A stretch of 64,000 bases of DNA from Silanimonas sp. (GCA_018334015.1 JAGXTI010000014.1:124001-188000); one strand, 5' to 3'; shown: positions 54,090 through 63,534, counted from the stretch's first letter. Notes: generated by a model from the sequence alone, not told the origin. Numbers and translations are program-made.

Positions 54090-55652
54090 ATGCGCGTTCT
54101 CGCCTGCGACGGTATCCACGAAGACGGCCTGACCTTATTCCGCGAAGCCGGCTGGTCGGTGCAGACCGCCGATGCCATCAAAGACCCCGGCTCGCTGTCG
54201 CGCGCCTTGGCCGACGTCGATGTGCTGCTCGTCCGCTCGGCCACCAAGGTGCCGGCCGAGGCCCTGGTCCATGCCGCGCAACTGCGCGTGATCGGTCGCG
54301 CCGGCGCCGGTGTCGACACCATCGATGTGGAAGCGGCGACCGAGCGCGGCATCGCGGTGATGAATGCCCCGGACGGCAACACCCTGGCCGCCGCCGAGCA
54401 GGCGCTGGCCCTGCTGTTCGCGCTGGCCCGCCATGTGCCGGCCGCCGATGCCGGCATGAAGGCCGGGCTGTGGCCGAAGAGCGGCCTCACCGGTTTCGAG
54501 CTGGAGGGCAAGCGCCTCGGCGTGATCGGCCTGGGCCGCATCGGCGGCACGGTGGCGCGCAAGGCGCGCGGCATCGGCATGGAGGTCGCCGCCTTCGATC
54601 CCTTCCTGCCGCCGAACGCCGCTGCCAAGACGGCGGTTCCGCTGATGGAGCTCGATGCCCTGCTGGCCTGGGCCGACATCATCAGCCTGCATGTCCCGCG
54701 CACCAAAGAGACCACCAACCTGCTTAGCGCCGAAAAGCTGGCCAAGATGAAGCAGGGCGCCTACCTCATCAATGCAGCGCGTGGCGGCCTGATTGACGAG
54801 GCTGCGCTCTTGAAACTGGTCGAGGACGGTCATCTGGCCGGTGCCGGCCTCGACACCTTCGCCACCGAGCCGCTGCCGGAGGACTCGCCGTTGCGCACCT
54901 GCAAGAAGCTGGTGCTGGCCCCGCACCTCGGTGCCAGCACCTCGGAGGCGCAGCAGGGGGTTTCCACCATCCTCGCGCGGCAGATCATCGATTTCATCCA
55001 CACCGGTGCGGTGGCGGGCTGCGTCAACCTGCCGCCGCTCTCGGCCGAGGCCGCCCGCGAGATCGGCCCGTGGATGCCGCTGATGACGGCGCTCGGCAAG
55101 CTCGCCGCGCGCCTCGTGCCCGCGCCCTCGCGGCTCGACATCGCCTATGCCGGCCGCACCGGATCGCTCGATCCGAAACCGCTGACGCGCCTGCTCACGG
55201 CGGCGGTGATCGGCAGCGCCTCGGGCCGGGTCACGCCGGTGAACGCGCTGGCCGAAGCGGCGGCACGTGGGCTGACGGTGACCGAGACGGTGGGCGGCGA
55301 CGGTGATGGTTTCGATCGCCTGCTGAAAGTCCGCATCGAGGGCGCGGCCGGGGCTCGCGAGATCGAGGCCACCTTGCACCGTGGCCCGCGCGTGGTGCGC
55401 CTCGATGGCGTCGAACTCGACTTCGACCCGAGTTCGCATTTCCTCATCATGCGCAACGAGGACCAGCCCGGCGTGATCGGCAAGCTCGGCACCGCGCTGG
55501 GCCTCGCGGGCATCAACATCAACAATTTCTCGCTGGGTGCGACCGGCCAGGGCCATGCGGTCGCGGCGATCACCCTCGATCGTGCGGTGCCCGACGCGGT
55601 GCTGGACAGGCTGCGCGGCATCGATGGCATCGTCAGCCTGGAGATGGTCTGA
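54090..55652 (+). CDS. serA: D-3-phosphoglycerate dehydrogenase SerA (long form)
   Basis: 520 residues, the long type with ASB and ACT domains. ATG preceded by GGAG at seven bases. The NAD site is LGVIGLGRIGGTVARKARG. Catalytic Arg lies in NAARGGLIDEAAL, the Glu region in LDTFATEPLPEDSPL, and His in LAPHLGASTSEAQ. The C-terminal ACT domain (FLIMRNEDQPGVIGKLGTAL) likely binds serine for feedback. First step of serine synthesis. The stop overlaps the phosphatase start as TGATG. Confidence 0.97.
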   Translation: MRVLACDGIHEDGLTLFREAGWSVQTADAIKDPGSLSRALADVDVLLVRSATKVPAEALVHAAQLRVIGRAGAGVDTIDVEAATERGIAVMNAPDGNTLAAAEQALALLFALARHVPAADAGMKAGLWPKSGLTGFELEGKRLGVIGLGRIGGTVARKARGIGMEVAAFDPFLPPNAAAKTAVPLMELDALLAWADIISLHVPRTKETTNLLSAEKLAKMKQGAYLINAARGGLIDEAALLKLVEDGHLAGAGLDTFATEPLPEDSPLRTCKKLVLAPHLGASTSEAQQGVSTILARQIIDFIHTGAVAGCVNLPPLSAEAAREIGPWMPLMTALGKLAARLVPAPSRLDIAYAGRTGSLDPKPLTRLLTAAVIGSASGRVTPVNALAEAAARGLTVTETVGGDGDGFDRLLKVRIEGAAGAREIEATLHRGPRVVRLDGVELDFDPSSHFLIMRNEDQPGVIGKLGTALGLAGININNFSLGATGQGHAVAAITLDRAVPDAVLDRLRGIDGIVSLEMV

Positions 55653-56302
55653 TGCGCGTGCTGCTCGCCCGCCACGGGGAAACGCCGTGGAACGCCGAAG
55701 GCCGCTACCAGGGCCAGATCGACATCCCGCTCTCGCCGCTGGGCGAGCGGCAGGCCGCCCTGCTGGCGCTGCGCCTCGCCGAAGTGCCGATCACCCGCGC
55801 GGTGGCTTCGCCGCTGTCCCGCGCGCGACGCACCGCCGAGATCGCGCTGGGTGCATCGCGTGCGGCGATGCTCCGCCTCGATCCCGAGCTGATGGAAATC
55901 GGCCACGGCCATTGGGAGGGCAAGCTCGCCAGCGAAATCCGTGTCGAGGATGGCGAGCGGCTCGCCGCATGGCGCGAAGCCCCCGATACAGTGCAGATGC
56001 CCGGCCCTGGCGGCGAAACGCTGCCCGGCGTGCTGGAGCGCGCCTGGCGCGGCTTTGCCCGGGCCTGCGAGGGCCTTGGCGACAACGACACCCTGCTGCT
56101 GGTCGCCCACGACGCGGTGAACCGGGTGATCCTCTGCAAGCTGCTCGGCATCCCGCTTGCGAGGTTGTGGGGTTTCCGCCAGGCACCGACCACGTTGAAC
56201 CTGCTCGAAGGCCCCGTGGTCGATCGGCTGGAACTGGTGCGACTCAACGACTGCGCCCACCACACCCCCTTGTTTGGCGAGGCGGTGCATCGGGCCTTGT
56301 GA
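55652..56302 (+). CDS. Histidine phosphatase family protein, candidate phosphoserine phosphatase
   Basis: 216 residues. LLARHGETPWNAEGRYQGQI (RHGE motif, phospho-His), SPLSRARRTAEIAL, MEIGHGHWEG and LLVAHDAVNRVIL (second catalytic His) are intact, the cofactor-independent branch. Phosphoserine phosphatases of this fold are known (for example in Hydrogenobacter). Translational coupling to serA by TGATG makes the serine-pathway phosphatase role attractive, but no serB or serC is in the window to compare. Alternative: a generic phosphoglycerate-mutase-like phosphatase. Confidence 0.9.
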   Translation: MRVLLARHGETPWNAEGRYQGQIDIPLSPLGERQAALLALRLAEVPITRAVASPLSRARRTAEIALGASRAAMLRLDPELMEIGHGHWEGKLASEIRVEDGERLAAWREAPDTVQMPGPGGETLPGVLERAWRGFARACEGLGDNDTLLLVAHDAVNRVILCKLLGIPLARLWGFRQAPTTLNLLEGPVVDRLELVRLNDCAHHTPLFGEAVHRAL

Positions 56303-56336
56303 TGGGATGAGCAACCGGCAGCAGAGAGGCTGCCCG

Positions 56337-56744
56337 GCGCCTGCCGACGCGCGACCTGCGGACACGACGGCTCAGGCTCCGCGTCCCGCTCCGCATTCGC
56401 CGCCGCTCGCCCTCCATGGCTCGCTTTGCTGTCCGCGAGGCCGCGCTGGCGCGGCGCTCGCTGTCGGGCATCGGCCGCAGGTTGCGAAGCGAGACGGGCT
56501 GCGTGCTGCTCACTCCATCACCGCCGCAGCCTCGAAGCACCCCGCAAGGCAGGCTGGGGCTTGCGGCGGATTTCGAGGGCCAGCCCAGCGATCAGACGCC
56601 AGGCCCGCAGGGTGCGCCCCGGACGGGCGCACCGACCGAGGGCGACAGGGATGCGCCCTTCGGTCGGCCCGTCGGGTTGCTTGCCGCACAGCTACCGGCC
56701 CGAGTCCGCCGCAGGCCCCCGGCCTGTCGCGGCGAGGGTGCTGC
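56337..56744. repeat. Long non-coding direct repeat, copy 1
   Basis: 408 bp, about 95 % identical by eye to copy 2 starting 493 bp later, differing by scattered substitutions and one single-base indel. It holds a perfect 9-bp hairpin GGTGCGCCC / GGGCGCACC (56611-56633) followed at once by a second stem CCGACCGAGGGC / GCCCTTCGGTCGG (56632-56667). Frames inside it are Arg/Pro-rich and lack ribosome sites, so I see no gene. With copy 2 it fills the gap of about 1040 bp between two genes. Confidence 0.85.
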
Positions 56745-56787
56745 TCCGGATGCGTCCTGGCCTGTCACGGCGGGGTGCTGCGCCGGG

Positions 56788-56811
56788 CGCGTCCCGGCCT
56801 GCCGGAGCGCG
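56788..56811. repeat. Imperfect hairpin in the spacer between repeat copies
   Basis: CGCGTCCCGG / CCGGAGCGCG around CCTG, with two stem mismatches. It matches the perfect hairpin that follows copy 2, so it belongs to the duplicated unit. Confidence 0.65.
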
Positions 56812-56829
56812 GAATAAGACCACGCCCTC

Positions 56830-57238
56830 GCGCCTGCCGACGCGCGACCTGCGGACGCGACGGCTCAGGCTCCGCGTCCCGCTGCGCATTCGCCGCCGCT
56901 CGCCCTCCATGGCTCGCTTCGCTGTCCATCAGGCCGCGCTGGCGCGGCGCTCGTTGGCGGGCATCGGCCGCAGGTTGCGAAGCGAGACGGGCTGCGTGCT
57001 GCTCACTCCATCACCGCCGCAGCCTCGAAGCACCCCGCAAGGCAGGCTGGGGGCTTGCGGCGGATTTCGAGAGCCAGCCCGGTGATCAGACGGCAGGTCC
57101 GCAGGGTGTGCCCCGGACGGGCGCACCGACCGAGGGCGACAGGGATGCGCCCTTCGGTCGGCCCGTCGGGTTTCTTGCCGCACAGCAGCCGGCCCGAGTC
57201 CGCCGCGGGCCCCCGGCCTGTCGCGGCGAGGGTGCTGC
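56830..57238. repeat. Long non-coding direct repeat, copy 2
   Basis: 409 bp partner of copy 1. The main hairpin is kept as GGTGTGCCC / GGGCGCACC (57105-57127): the C-to-T change turns a C-G pair into a G-T wobble, so the stem still forms. An 85-bp spacer separates the copies. Confidence 0.85.
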
Positions 57239-57244
57239 ACTACT

Positions 57245-57268
57245 CGCGTTCCGGCCTGCCGGAACGCG
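57245..57268. repeat. Perfect 10-bp stem hairpin after repeat copy 2
   Basis: CGCGTTCCGG and CCGGAACGCG flank CCTG. It is reminiscent of REP-type palindromes and lies 78 bp before the Na/Pi transporter. It lacks a T-tract, so it is not a classic terminator. Confidence 0.7.
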
Positions 57269-57345
57269 ACGCCCTAGGGAACATCTGCGTGAAACACTTT
57301 CATGATCAATGGTGTCGGCTCCGAAATGTCCGCTAGCATCCTGTC

Positions 57346-58293
57346 ATGGACTCCTTGACCCTTGTTTTCGGCATCCTTGCCGCCGTCATGCTGTTCCTGT
57401 TCGGCCTGCAGGGTTTCGCGCAGGAGGTGCAGGCCCACGGTCAGCAAAGGTTGCAGACGTGGTTCGGCAGGATCACCCGGAACCGGTTTTCCGGTTTCCT
57501 GCTCGGTGCGGTCACGACGGCCGTGGTGCAGTCGTCGAGCGCGGTGTCCTCGATCACGGTGGCCCTGGTCGGCTCGGGTGTCATCCCGTTCCGGCAGAGC
57601 CTTGCGGTGCTGTTCGGCACCAATGTCGGCACGACCGCGACGGCCTGGCTGGTGGCCTTCAAACTGACCGCCATCGGGCCGTTCTTCATCGTCATCGGTG
57701 GCCTGCTCTCGATACTGCCCGGCCGCGCGCCGGTGGTCGGCAAGGCCCTGTTCTACTTCGGCTTCATCTTTTTCAGCCTCGGCCTGATCTCGCAGTCGCT
57801 GGCTCCTTTGCAGGCCTCGACCACCTTCGCGACCTGGCTGCAGGTGGTGGAGAACCCGCTCGCCGGCATTCTGGCCGGTATGGTCATCACCCTGCTGGTG
57901 CAATCCTCGAGCGTCACCACCGGCCTGATCATCGTACTGGTCCAGCAGGGCTTGCTGACGGCCGAGGTCGCCATCGCCGTGGTCATCGGTGCCAACCTTG
58001 GCTCGACCGGCACGGCGCTGCTCGCCAGCCTGCCCCTCTCGCGTGAGGCCCGTCGTGCCGCGGTGGCGAACGTGATGTTCAATCTGGGCGGCCTGCTGCT
58101 CTGGGCGCCGTTCATCCCCTTGTTGGCCGGTGTCGTTGTGGAGTCCATGGAGACGCCGGCAATGGCCGTGGCGTTGGCCCATGTACTGTTCAACCTCTCG
58201 ACCGCATTGATCTTCCTCCTGCTCTTGAAGCCCTTCGCCGCAGGATTCGATCGCCTCATGCCGGTCGTGCCGAAAGCCGCGCCTGCCCCCTGA
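57346..58293 (+). CDS. Na+/phosphate cotransporter family protein
   Basis: 315 residues, about eight membrane segments. It carries the two inverted-topology signature repeats, VVQSSSAVSSITVALVGSG and LVQSSSVTTGLIIVLVQQG, each with the QSSS motif of the NptA / PNaS family. The C-terminal PhoU domain of YjbB-type proteins is absent, so this is the short form. It likely moves phosphate with sodium. Four bases before folC. Confidence 0.93.
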   Translation: MDSLTLVFGILAAVMLFLFGLQGFAQEVQAHGQQRLQTWFGRITRNRFSGFLLGAVTTAVVQSSSAVSSITVALVGSGVIPFRQSLAVLFGTNVGTTATAWLVAFKLTAIGPFFIVIGGLLSILPGRAPVVGKALFYFGFIFFSLGLISQSLAPLQASTTFATWLQVVENPLAGILAGMVITLLVQSSSVTTGLIIVLVQQGLLTAEVAIAVVIGANLGSTGTALLASLPLSREARRAAVANVMFNLGGLLLWAPFIPLLAGVVVESMETPAMAVALAHVLFNLSTALIFLLLLKPFAAGFDRLMPVVPKAAPAP

Positions 58294-58297
58294 GCCC

Positions 58298-59548
58298 ATG
58301 CCGCTTCCGCTTGCCGACTGGCTTGTTCGCATCCAGCAACAGCACCCGCAGGCCATCGCCCTGGGCTTGGATCGCGTGCGCGCCGTCGCACAGGCGATGG
58401 GTCTCGCGGCCAAGCCCGCGCCCTGCGTCATCACCGTCGGCGGCACCAATGGCAAGGGCAGCACGGTGGCCTTCCTCGAGGCCATCGCCCGCGCGGCCGG
58501 CCTGCGCGTGGGCACCTACACCTCGCCGCACCTCTGGCGCTTCAATGAGCGCATCCGCATCGACGGCATGCAGGCGAGCGATGAAGCCATCGTCGCCGCC
58601 TTCGAGCGCATCGATGCCGCCCGAGGCGGCACGCCGATCACCTATTTCGAGTACGCCACGCTGGCGGCCTTCGACCTGTTCGGACGCGCCGGGCTCGATC
58701 TCGCCATCCTCGAAGTGGGCCTCGGCGGCCGGCTCGACGCCACCAACCTGGTCGATGCCGATGTGGCGATCATCACCACGATCGACCTCGACCACATGGA
58801 CCTGCTTGGTCCCGACCGCGAGAGCATCGGTGCGGAGAAGGCCGGCATCCTGCGCGCCGGCCGACCCTGCGTGCTGGGCGAGCGCGACCCGCCGAGCAGT
58901 GTGTTGCGCCGCGCCTACGCGCTGGGCGCCATCGCCATCCGCGGTCACAGCGATTACCTCATCGACCGCTTCGACGAGCACTGGGTCTGGCGCGAACCGG
59001 GCTTCGAACTCGCCCTGCCGTACCCGGCGCTGGCCGCCCCCGTGCAGGTCGACAACGCCGCCGCCGCGGTGGCCGCGCTGCGCGCATCGCCGTTAGCGAT
59101 CCCGGAGACAGCCTTCGCGCGCGGCGTGGCCGGTGCGCGGCTCCCGGGACGCTTGCAGTGCATCGCCGAATCGCCCGAGGTGGTGCTGGACGTGGCCCAC
59201 AACCCGCAGGGTGCCCGCCAGCTGGCGGTCTGGTTGGCGACCCACCCGAAGCCCACCGTCGCGGTGTTCTCGGCACTCGCCGACAAGGACATCGAAGGCG
59301 TGGTGGCGCCCCTGTTGCCGCACATCGCCGCCTGGCATCTGGGGCCGATCACCGATGCCGGGCCGCGCGGGCTCGGACTCGATGCCCTCGAGGCACGGGT
59401 GCGCGCCGGCGGTGCCGGGGCGGTGCGCTGCCATCCGGCGCTTGTCGAGGCGCTCGCCGCGGCCCGCAGCGAGGCCGGTGGCGCGGCCCGGGTGCTGGTC
59501 TTCGGCAGTTTCCACACGGTGGCGGCACTGGCCCCCGTGCCGCCCTGA
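58298..59548 (+). CDS. folC: Bifunctional dihydrofolate synthase / folylpolyglutamate synthase FolC
   Basis: 416 residues. Mur-ligase fold: VGGTNGKGSTVAFLEAI (P-loop), TYTSPHLWRFNERIRI, LEVGLGGRLDATN, DLDHMDLLG and VLDVAHNPQGARQL. It adds glutamate to dihydropteroate and to folates. First of the folC-SPOR-cvpA-purF row, the E. coli order. Confidence 0.97.
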   Translation: MPLPLADWLVRIQQQHPQAIALGLDRVRAVAQAMGLAAKPAPCVITVGGTNGKGSTVAFLEAIARAAGLRVGTYTSPHLWRFNERIRIDGMQASDEAIVAAFERIDAARGGTPITYFEYATLAAFDLFGRAGLDLAILEVGLGGRLDATNLVDADVAIITTIDLDHMDLLGPDRESIGAEKAGILRAGRPCVLGERDPPSSVLRRAYALGAIAIRGHSDYLIDRFDEHWVWREPGFELALPYPALAAPVQVDNAAAAVAALRASPLAIPETAFARGVAGARLPGRLQCIAESPEVVLDVAHNPQGARQLAVWLATHPKPTVAVFSALADKDIEGVVAPLLPHIAAWHLGPITDAGPRGLGLDALEARVRAGGAGAVRCHPALVEALAAARSEAGGAARVLVFGSFHTVAALAPVPP

Positions 59549-59562
59549 GGCCAGTCGGGGCT

Positions 59563-59593
59563 TTGTCGGGCAGGGCGGGCAAGGCCTTATAAT
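59563..59593 (+). promoter_or_regulatory. Candidate promoter for SPOR gene-cvpA-purF
   Basis: A perfect -10 TATAAT (59588-59593) lies 28 bp before the SPOR gene, with TTGTCG 19 bp upstream as a weak -35. The wide spacer lowers confidence. Confidence 0.5.
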
Positions 59594-59620
59594 CGTGCGC
59601 CTCTCCCTTTCGGATGCCCG

Positions 59621-60625
59621 ATGGACCTCAAGCTCAAGCAGCGGTTGATCGGCGCGCTGGTGCTCGGTGCGCTGGCCGTGATCTTTGTGCCGATGATCGT
59701 GCTCGGCCCCGAGCCGGAGGGAGCCGCCGAGGCCGCAGGCGTGCCGATCGAACCGCCACCGGCTCCGGAAGGCGATTTCATCACTCGCGAGATTCCGCTG
59801 AACGCCGGTCCCTTGCCGACACCGGCGGCCGGTGCCGCGGTCACCGTTCCGGCCGATCCCGACACCCTGCCGATGGTCGATGCCACGGCCAGCGTGGCCC
59901 CCCGGGTGGATGCGCTGGAGGCGGCCATGGGCACCGCCGCCGTGCCCGCCGCCACCCCCCCGGCACCGGTGGCTGCAGCGCCCGCCGCTACGCCCCCGGC
60001 TCCCGTCACAGCACCGGCAACGATTTCGCGTCCCGCCGCCACCCCGGCGCTTGCGGCGGCTCCGGTCGCCGCGCCGCCGCCGCTCCCGGTGGCGACTGCG
60101 GCGGGCGGCTTCCGGGTCATCGCCGGCAGTTTCACCCAGCGCAGCAATGCCGACGCCTTGGTGGCACGGCTGCGTTCGGGCGGGCTGACCGCCAGCACCG
60201 AGCCGACCCAAGTCAACGGCCAGCCGGCCACCCGGGTGGTGCTGGGGCCTTTCGCCGACCGCGCCAGTGCCGAAGCGGTCCGGGTACGGGCTGCCGCCAT
60301 CGCCGGCTCCGCCAGCGTGGTCGCCGCCGATGCCGCAGCGGCAACGGCCGCTCGGCCGGCTACGGCGACAGCAGGGGCCGACGCGGTCGGTGCCGGTTTC
60401 GCCGTGCAGTTGGGAGCCTTCGGCAGCGAGGCTGATGCCCGGGCTCTGGTCGCCCGTGCGCGGGCCGCCGGATTCACCGCTTTCGAACAGCGCATCCCCA
60501 CCGCCAACGGCGTGCTCTGGCGTGTGCGGCTTGGCCCGGCGAGCGACCGCGCCGCCGCTGAGCGGCTGAAATCCGACGCTGCCAACCGGCTCGGCATTGC
60601 CGGTATCGTCGTGCCGCACCCGTGA
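59621..60625 (+). CDS. SPOR-domain membrane protein (DedD position)
   Basis: 334 residues. One N-terminal membrane segment (LIGALVLGALAVIFVPMIVL) is preceded by DLKLKQR, as in DedD. A long Ala/Pro-rich periplasmic linker follows. Unlike E. coli DedD, it has two SPOR domains: GFRVIAGSFTQRSNADALVA and FAVQLGAFGSEADARALVAR. SPOR domains bind denuded septal peptidoglycan, so a cell-division role is likely. It occupies the dedD slot between folC and cvpA. Confidence 0.9.
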   Translation: MDLKLKQRLIGALVLGALAVIFVPMIVLGPEPEGAAEAAGVPIEPPPAPEGDFITREIPLNAGPLPTPAAGAAVTVPADPDTLPMVDATASVAPRVDALEAAMGTAAVPAATPPAPVAAAPAATPPAPVTAPATISRPAATPALAAAPVAAPPPLPVATAAGGFRVIAGSFTQRSNADALVARLRSGGLTASTEPTQVNGQPATRVVLGPFADRASAEAVRVRAAAIAGSASVVAADAAAATAARPATATAGADAVGAGFAVQLGAFGSEADARALVARARAAGFTAFEQRIPTANGVLWRVRLGPASDRAAAERLKSDAANRLGIAGIVVPHP

Positions 60626-60650
60626 AGCCCGGCGTCGTGACGCTGGCCCG

Positions 60651-61184
60651 ATGAATCCGATCGACCTCGCGATCCTGCTGGTGCTCGGCCTTTCCGCCCT
60701 GCTGGGCATCGTTCGCGGCATGCTCACCGAGGTGCTTTCGCTGCTGGTCTGGATCGCGGCCGTGGGCTTTGCCATCGTGCTGGGCGATGAGGTGGCGCTG
60801 CATCTCGCCGTCATCGAAGTTCCGTTGTTGCGTTCGCTGGCCGCGCACCTTGGTGTGTTCGTGCTGGTGCTGCTGCTGGGCAATCTGCTGGTCTGGCTGT
60901 TGCGCACTCTGGCGCATGGCCTCGGCTTGTCGGTGCCGGACCGTCTGCTGGGTGCCGCCTTCGGTGCCGTGCGCGCCTACGCCATCGTGCTGATCGGTGT
61001 GCTGGCCGCTGGTTTCACGCCGTGGGTGGAGGGTCCGGTCTGGCGCGAATCACGCCTGCTGCCGCTCTGGGAAGAACCCAGCCTGTGGCTGCGGGCGCAT
61101 TGGCCGGAGCGTTCCTCGCTGCTCGCTTTTTTTGATGCCCTCGATGCCGAACCGGCGTCCGGGCCCGCACCGGAGTCTCCGTAA
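60651..61184 (+). CDS. cvpA: CvpA family membrane protein
   Basis: 177 residues from MNPIDLAILLVLGLSALLGI. Four membrane segments; RGMLTEVLSLLVWIAAVG and GAAFGAVRAYAIVLIGVLAAG match the family. CvpA is required for colicin V production in E. coli and affects envelope stress. It is upstream of purF by three bases, its classic partner. Confidence 0.94.
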   Translation: MNPIDLAILLVLGLSALLGIVRGMLTEVLSLLVWIAAVGFAIVLGDEVALHLAVIEVPLLRSLAAHLGVFVLVLLLGNLLVWLLRTLAHGLGLSVPDRLLGAAFGAVRAYAIVLIGVLAAGFTPWVEGPVWRESRLLPLWEEPSLWLRAHWPERSSLLAFFDALDAEPASGPAPESP

Positions 61185-61187
61185 AGC

Positions 61188-62651
61188 ATGTGCGGCATTC
61201 TTGGCATCGTCAGCCGTGACGACGTGGCAGCCCGCTTGCACGATGGCCTGACCGTGCTGCAACACCGTGGCCAGGACGCGGCCGGCATCGCCACCATCGA
61301 TGAGGCGCGCTTCCGGCTGCACAAGGGCACCGGCCTGGTCAGCGAGGTGTTCGCCCGCAGCGGAGCGCAGGACCTGACCGGACGCCTCGGCATCGCCCAT
61401 TGCCGCTACCCCACGGCCGGCTCCGCCGGTTCGGCCGAGGCGCAGCCCTTCTACACCGGGGCGCCCTGGGGCATCGCGCTGGCCCATAACGGCAACCTGA
61501 TCAACACCGAGGCCCTGCGCCGCGAAGTGTTCGAGCAGGATCGCCGCCACGTCAACACCGGCTCCGATTCCGAGGTGCTGATGCATGTGCTGGCCCACGA
61601 ACTGGCGGTCCGCGGCGCGCTCTCGCCGGCGGCAGCACTCGCCGCGGTCGGTGCCGTGCATCGCCGCGTCAAGGGCGGCTACGCGGTGGTGGCCCTGGTG
61701 ATGGGCCTTGGCCTCGTGGCGTTCCGCGACCCGAACGGCATCCGCCCACTGGTGCTCGGGTGTCGCCCCAGCCCGCAGGGCGACGAGTACGCCGTGGCCT
61801 CGGAATCGGTCGCCCTCGACCTGCTCGGCTTCAAGCTGATCCGCGATGTTCGGCCGGGCGAGGCGATCGTGCTCACCGCCGATGGCCAGCTGCATGCCGA
61901 GCTGGTGGCCGAACCGGGCCGCTTCGCGCCTTGCATTTTCGAATTCGTCTACTTCGCGCGGCCGGACTCGATGATCGACACCGTCTCGGTGCACAAGGCG
62001 CGGATGCGGATGGGTCAGAAGCTCGGCGAGAAAATCCTGCGGCTCTGGCCCGACCACGACATCGACACGATCATCCCGATCCCCGATTCCTCGCGCGATG
62101 CGGCGCTGGAGATCGCCAACGTGCTGGGCGTGAAGTACCGCGAGGGCTTCGTCAAGAACCGTTACGTCGGCCGCACCTTCATCATGCCGGGGCAGGAGCT
62201 GCGCGAGAAATCGGTGCGCCGCAAGCTGAATCCGATCCCCTTGGAGTTTCGCGATCGGGTGGTGCTGCTGGTCGATGATTCGATCGTGCGTGGCACCACC
62301 AGCCAGCAGATCGTGCAGATGGCCCGCGAGGCCGGGGCCAAGAAGGTCTACCTCGCCTCCGCCGCGCCGCCGGTGCGTTTCCCCAACATTTACGGCATCG
62401 ACATGCCGGCTGCCAACGAACTGGTGGCGCACGGCCGCAGCGAGGCCGAGATCCAGCAACATCTCGGCTGCGACTGGCTGGTCTATCAGGATCTGGCCGA
62501 CCTCGAGGCCGCGGTGTCCGGGCCGAAGAACCGCATTGCCGGCTTCGACACCTCCTGCTTCTCGGGCGAGTACGTCACTGGCGTCGAGCCGGGCTATTTC
62601 GAGCGCCTGAGCGGCACGCGCAACGACGCGGCCATGGCCGCGCGCGGCTGA
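61188..62651 (+). CDS. purF: Amidophosphoribosyltransferase PurF
   Basis: 487 residues. MCGILGIV places the Cys2 nucleophile right after Met, with no propeptide. The glutaminase domain includes [13 protein letters not shown] and HCRYPTAGS; the PRPP loop is [20 protein letters not shown]. It makes phosphoribosylamine, the first step of purine synthesis. No PurR box was identified. Confidence 0.98.
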   Translation: MCGILGIVSRDDVAARLHDGLTVLQHRGQDAAGIATIDEARFRLHKGTGLVSEVFARSGAQDLTGRLGIAHCRYPTAGSAGSAEAQPFYTGAPWGIALAHNGNLINTEALRREVFEQDRRHVNTGSDSEVLMHVLAHELAVRGALSPAAALAAVGAVHRRVKGGYAVVALVMGLGLVAFRDPNGIRPLVLGCRPSPQGDEYAVASESVALDLLGFKLIRDVRPGEAIVLTADGQLHAELVAEPGRFAPCIFEFVYFARPDSMIDTVSVHKARMRMGQKLGEKILRLWPDHDIDTIIPIPDSSRDAALEIANVLGVKYREGFVKNRYVGRTFIMPGQELREKSVRRKLNPIPLEFRDRVVLLVDDSIVRGTTSQQIVQMAREAGAKKVYLASAAPPVRFPNIYGIDMPAANELVAHGRSEAEIQQHLGCDWLVYQDLADLEAAVSGPKNRIAGFDTSCFSGEYVTGVEPGYFERLSGTRNDAAMAARG

Positions 62652-62672
62652 GCCCGGCGGAGACGCCCGTCG

Positions 62673-63524
62673 ATGCATACGGTGGACATCAGCCGGGCAG
62701 GGCAGGCGTTCGATCTGTACGCGGCCGCCGCAGAGTGCCTCGCCACCGCCGACCCGCAGGCCAAGTGCGCGAAGACCCGCACCTACGCGGCGGCCTTTGT
62801 GGCCGGCGAGCTGCGGGCCGACCCCAAGGCGCCGGCCCCCGAGCCGATCCGCTTCCCCGGCCGCCCTTTGCTGCCACAACTCGTGCACCCGAAGCAGCTG
62901 CCCAAGCGCGGCTTGGGCAGCGCGACCGGGCGTGCGGCCTTCCTGCACGCAATCGCCCACATCGAACTCAATGCCGTCGATCTCGCGTGGGATGCGGTGT
63001 ACCGCTTCCGCGATTTTCCCGACGATGCCGCCGCCGACTTCGCCGCCGATTTCGTGCGCACGGCCGACGACGAGGCTCGCCATTTCAACCTGCTCACCGT
63101 GCGCATGGCCGAGCTCGGCCATGCGTATGGCGATTTCGACGCCCACAACGGTCTGTGGGAGATGGCCGAGAGAACCGCGCACAGCGCGCTGGCACGCATG
63201 GCCCTGGTGCCGCGGGTGCTCGAGGCGCGCGGCCTCGATGTGACGCCCGGCCTGATCGAACGCCTGCGCGATGTCGGCGATACGGCGAGTATCGCCCTGC
63301 TCGAGGTGATCCTGCGCGAGGAGGTGGCCCACGTCGGCGCCGGTTCGCGCTGGTTCCGCTGGCTTTGCGAGCGCGATGGGCTGAAGCCCTGGCCGACCTT
63401 CGCCGGCCTCGTTCGCGCTTACGGCAGCCAGGCCGTGCGCGGCCCGTTCAACCTGGCGGCGCGCCGCGCTGCCGGGTTCAGCGAGGATGAACTCGCGGCC
63501 CTGCCGGGGTTGAGCGGGCCCTGA
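62673..63524 (+). CDS. DUF455 ferritin-like protein
   Basis: 283 residues, cytoplasmic. IAHIELNAVDLAWDAVYRF, FVRTADDEARHFNLLTVRM and ILREEVAHVGAGSRWF supply the Glu/His pairs of a di-iron four-helix bundle. This is the DUF455 family, whose substrate is unknown. In line after purF (21 bp), with no clear pathway link. Confidence 0.88.
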   Translation: MHTVDISRAGQAFDLYAAAAECLATADPQAKCAKTRTYAAAFVAGELRADPKAPAPEPIRFPGRPLLPQLVHPKQLPKRGLGSATGRAAFLHAIAHIELNAVDLAWDAVYRFRDFPDDAAADFAADFVRTADDEARHFNLLTVRMAELGHAYGDFDAHNGLWEMAERTAHSALARMALVPRVLEARGLDVTPGLIERLRDVGDTASIALLEVILREEVAHVGAGSRWFRWLCERDGLKPWPTFAGLVRAYGSQAVRGPFNLAARRAAGFSEDELAALPGLSGP

Positions 63525-63534
63525 GCCGCAGGGC

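Noticed and set aside
53890-54132. An Arg/Pro-rich 80-codon frame between the TonB receptor and serA
   Set aside because: It has no recognised domain, runs into serA and has no Shine-Dalgarno, so it was not called as a gene.
56401-57305. Several Arg/Pro-rich frames inside the tandem repeat
   Set aside because: They appear in both copies in frames disrupted by the indel and lack ribosome sites. The stems explain the sequence better.
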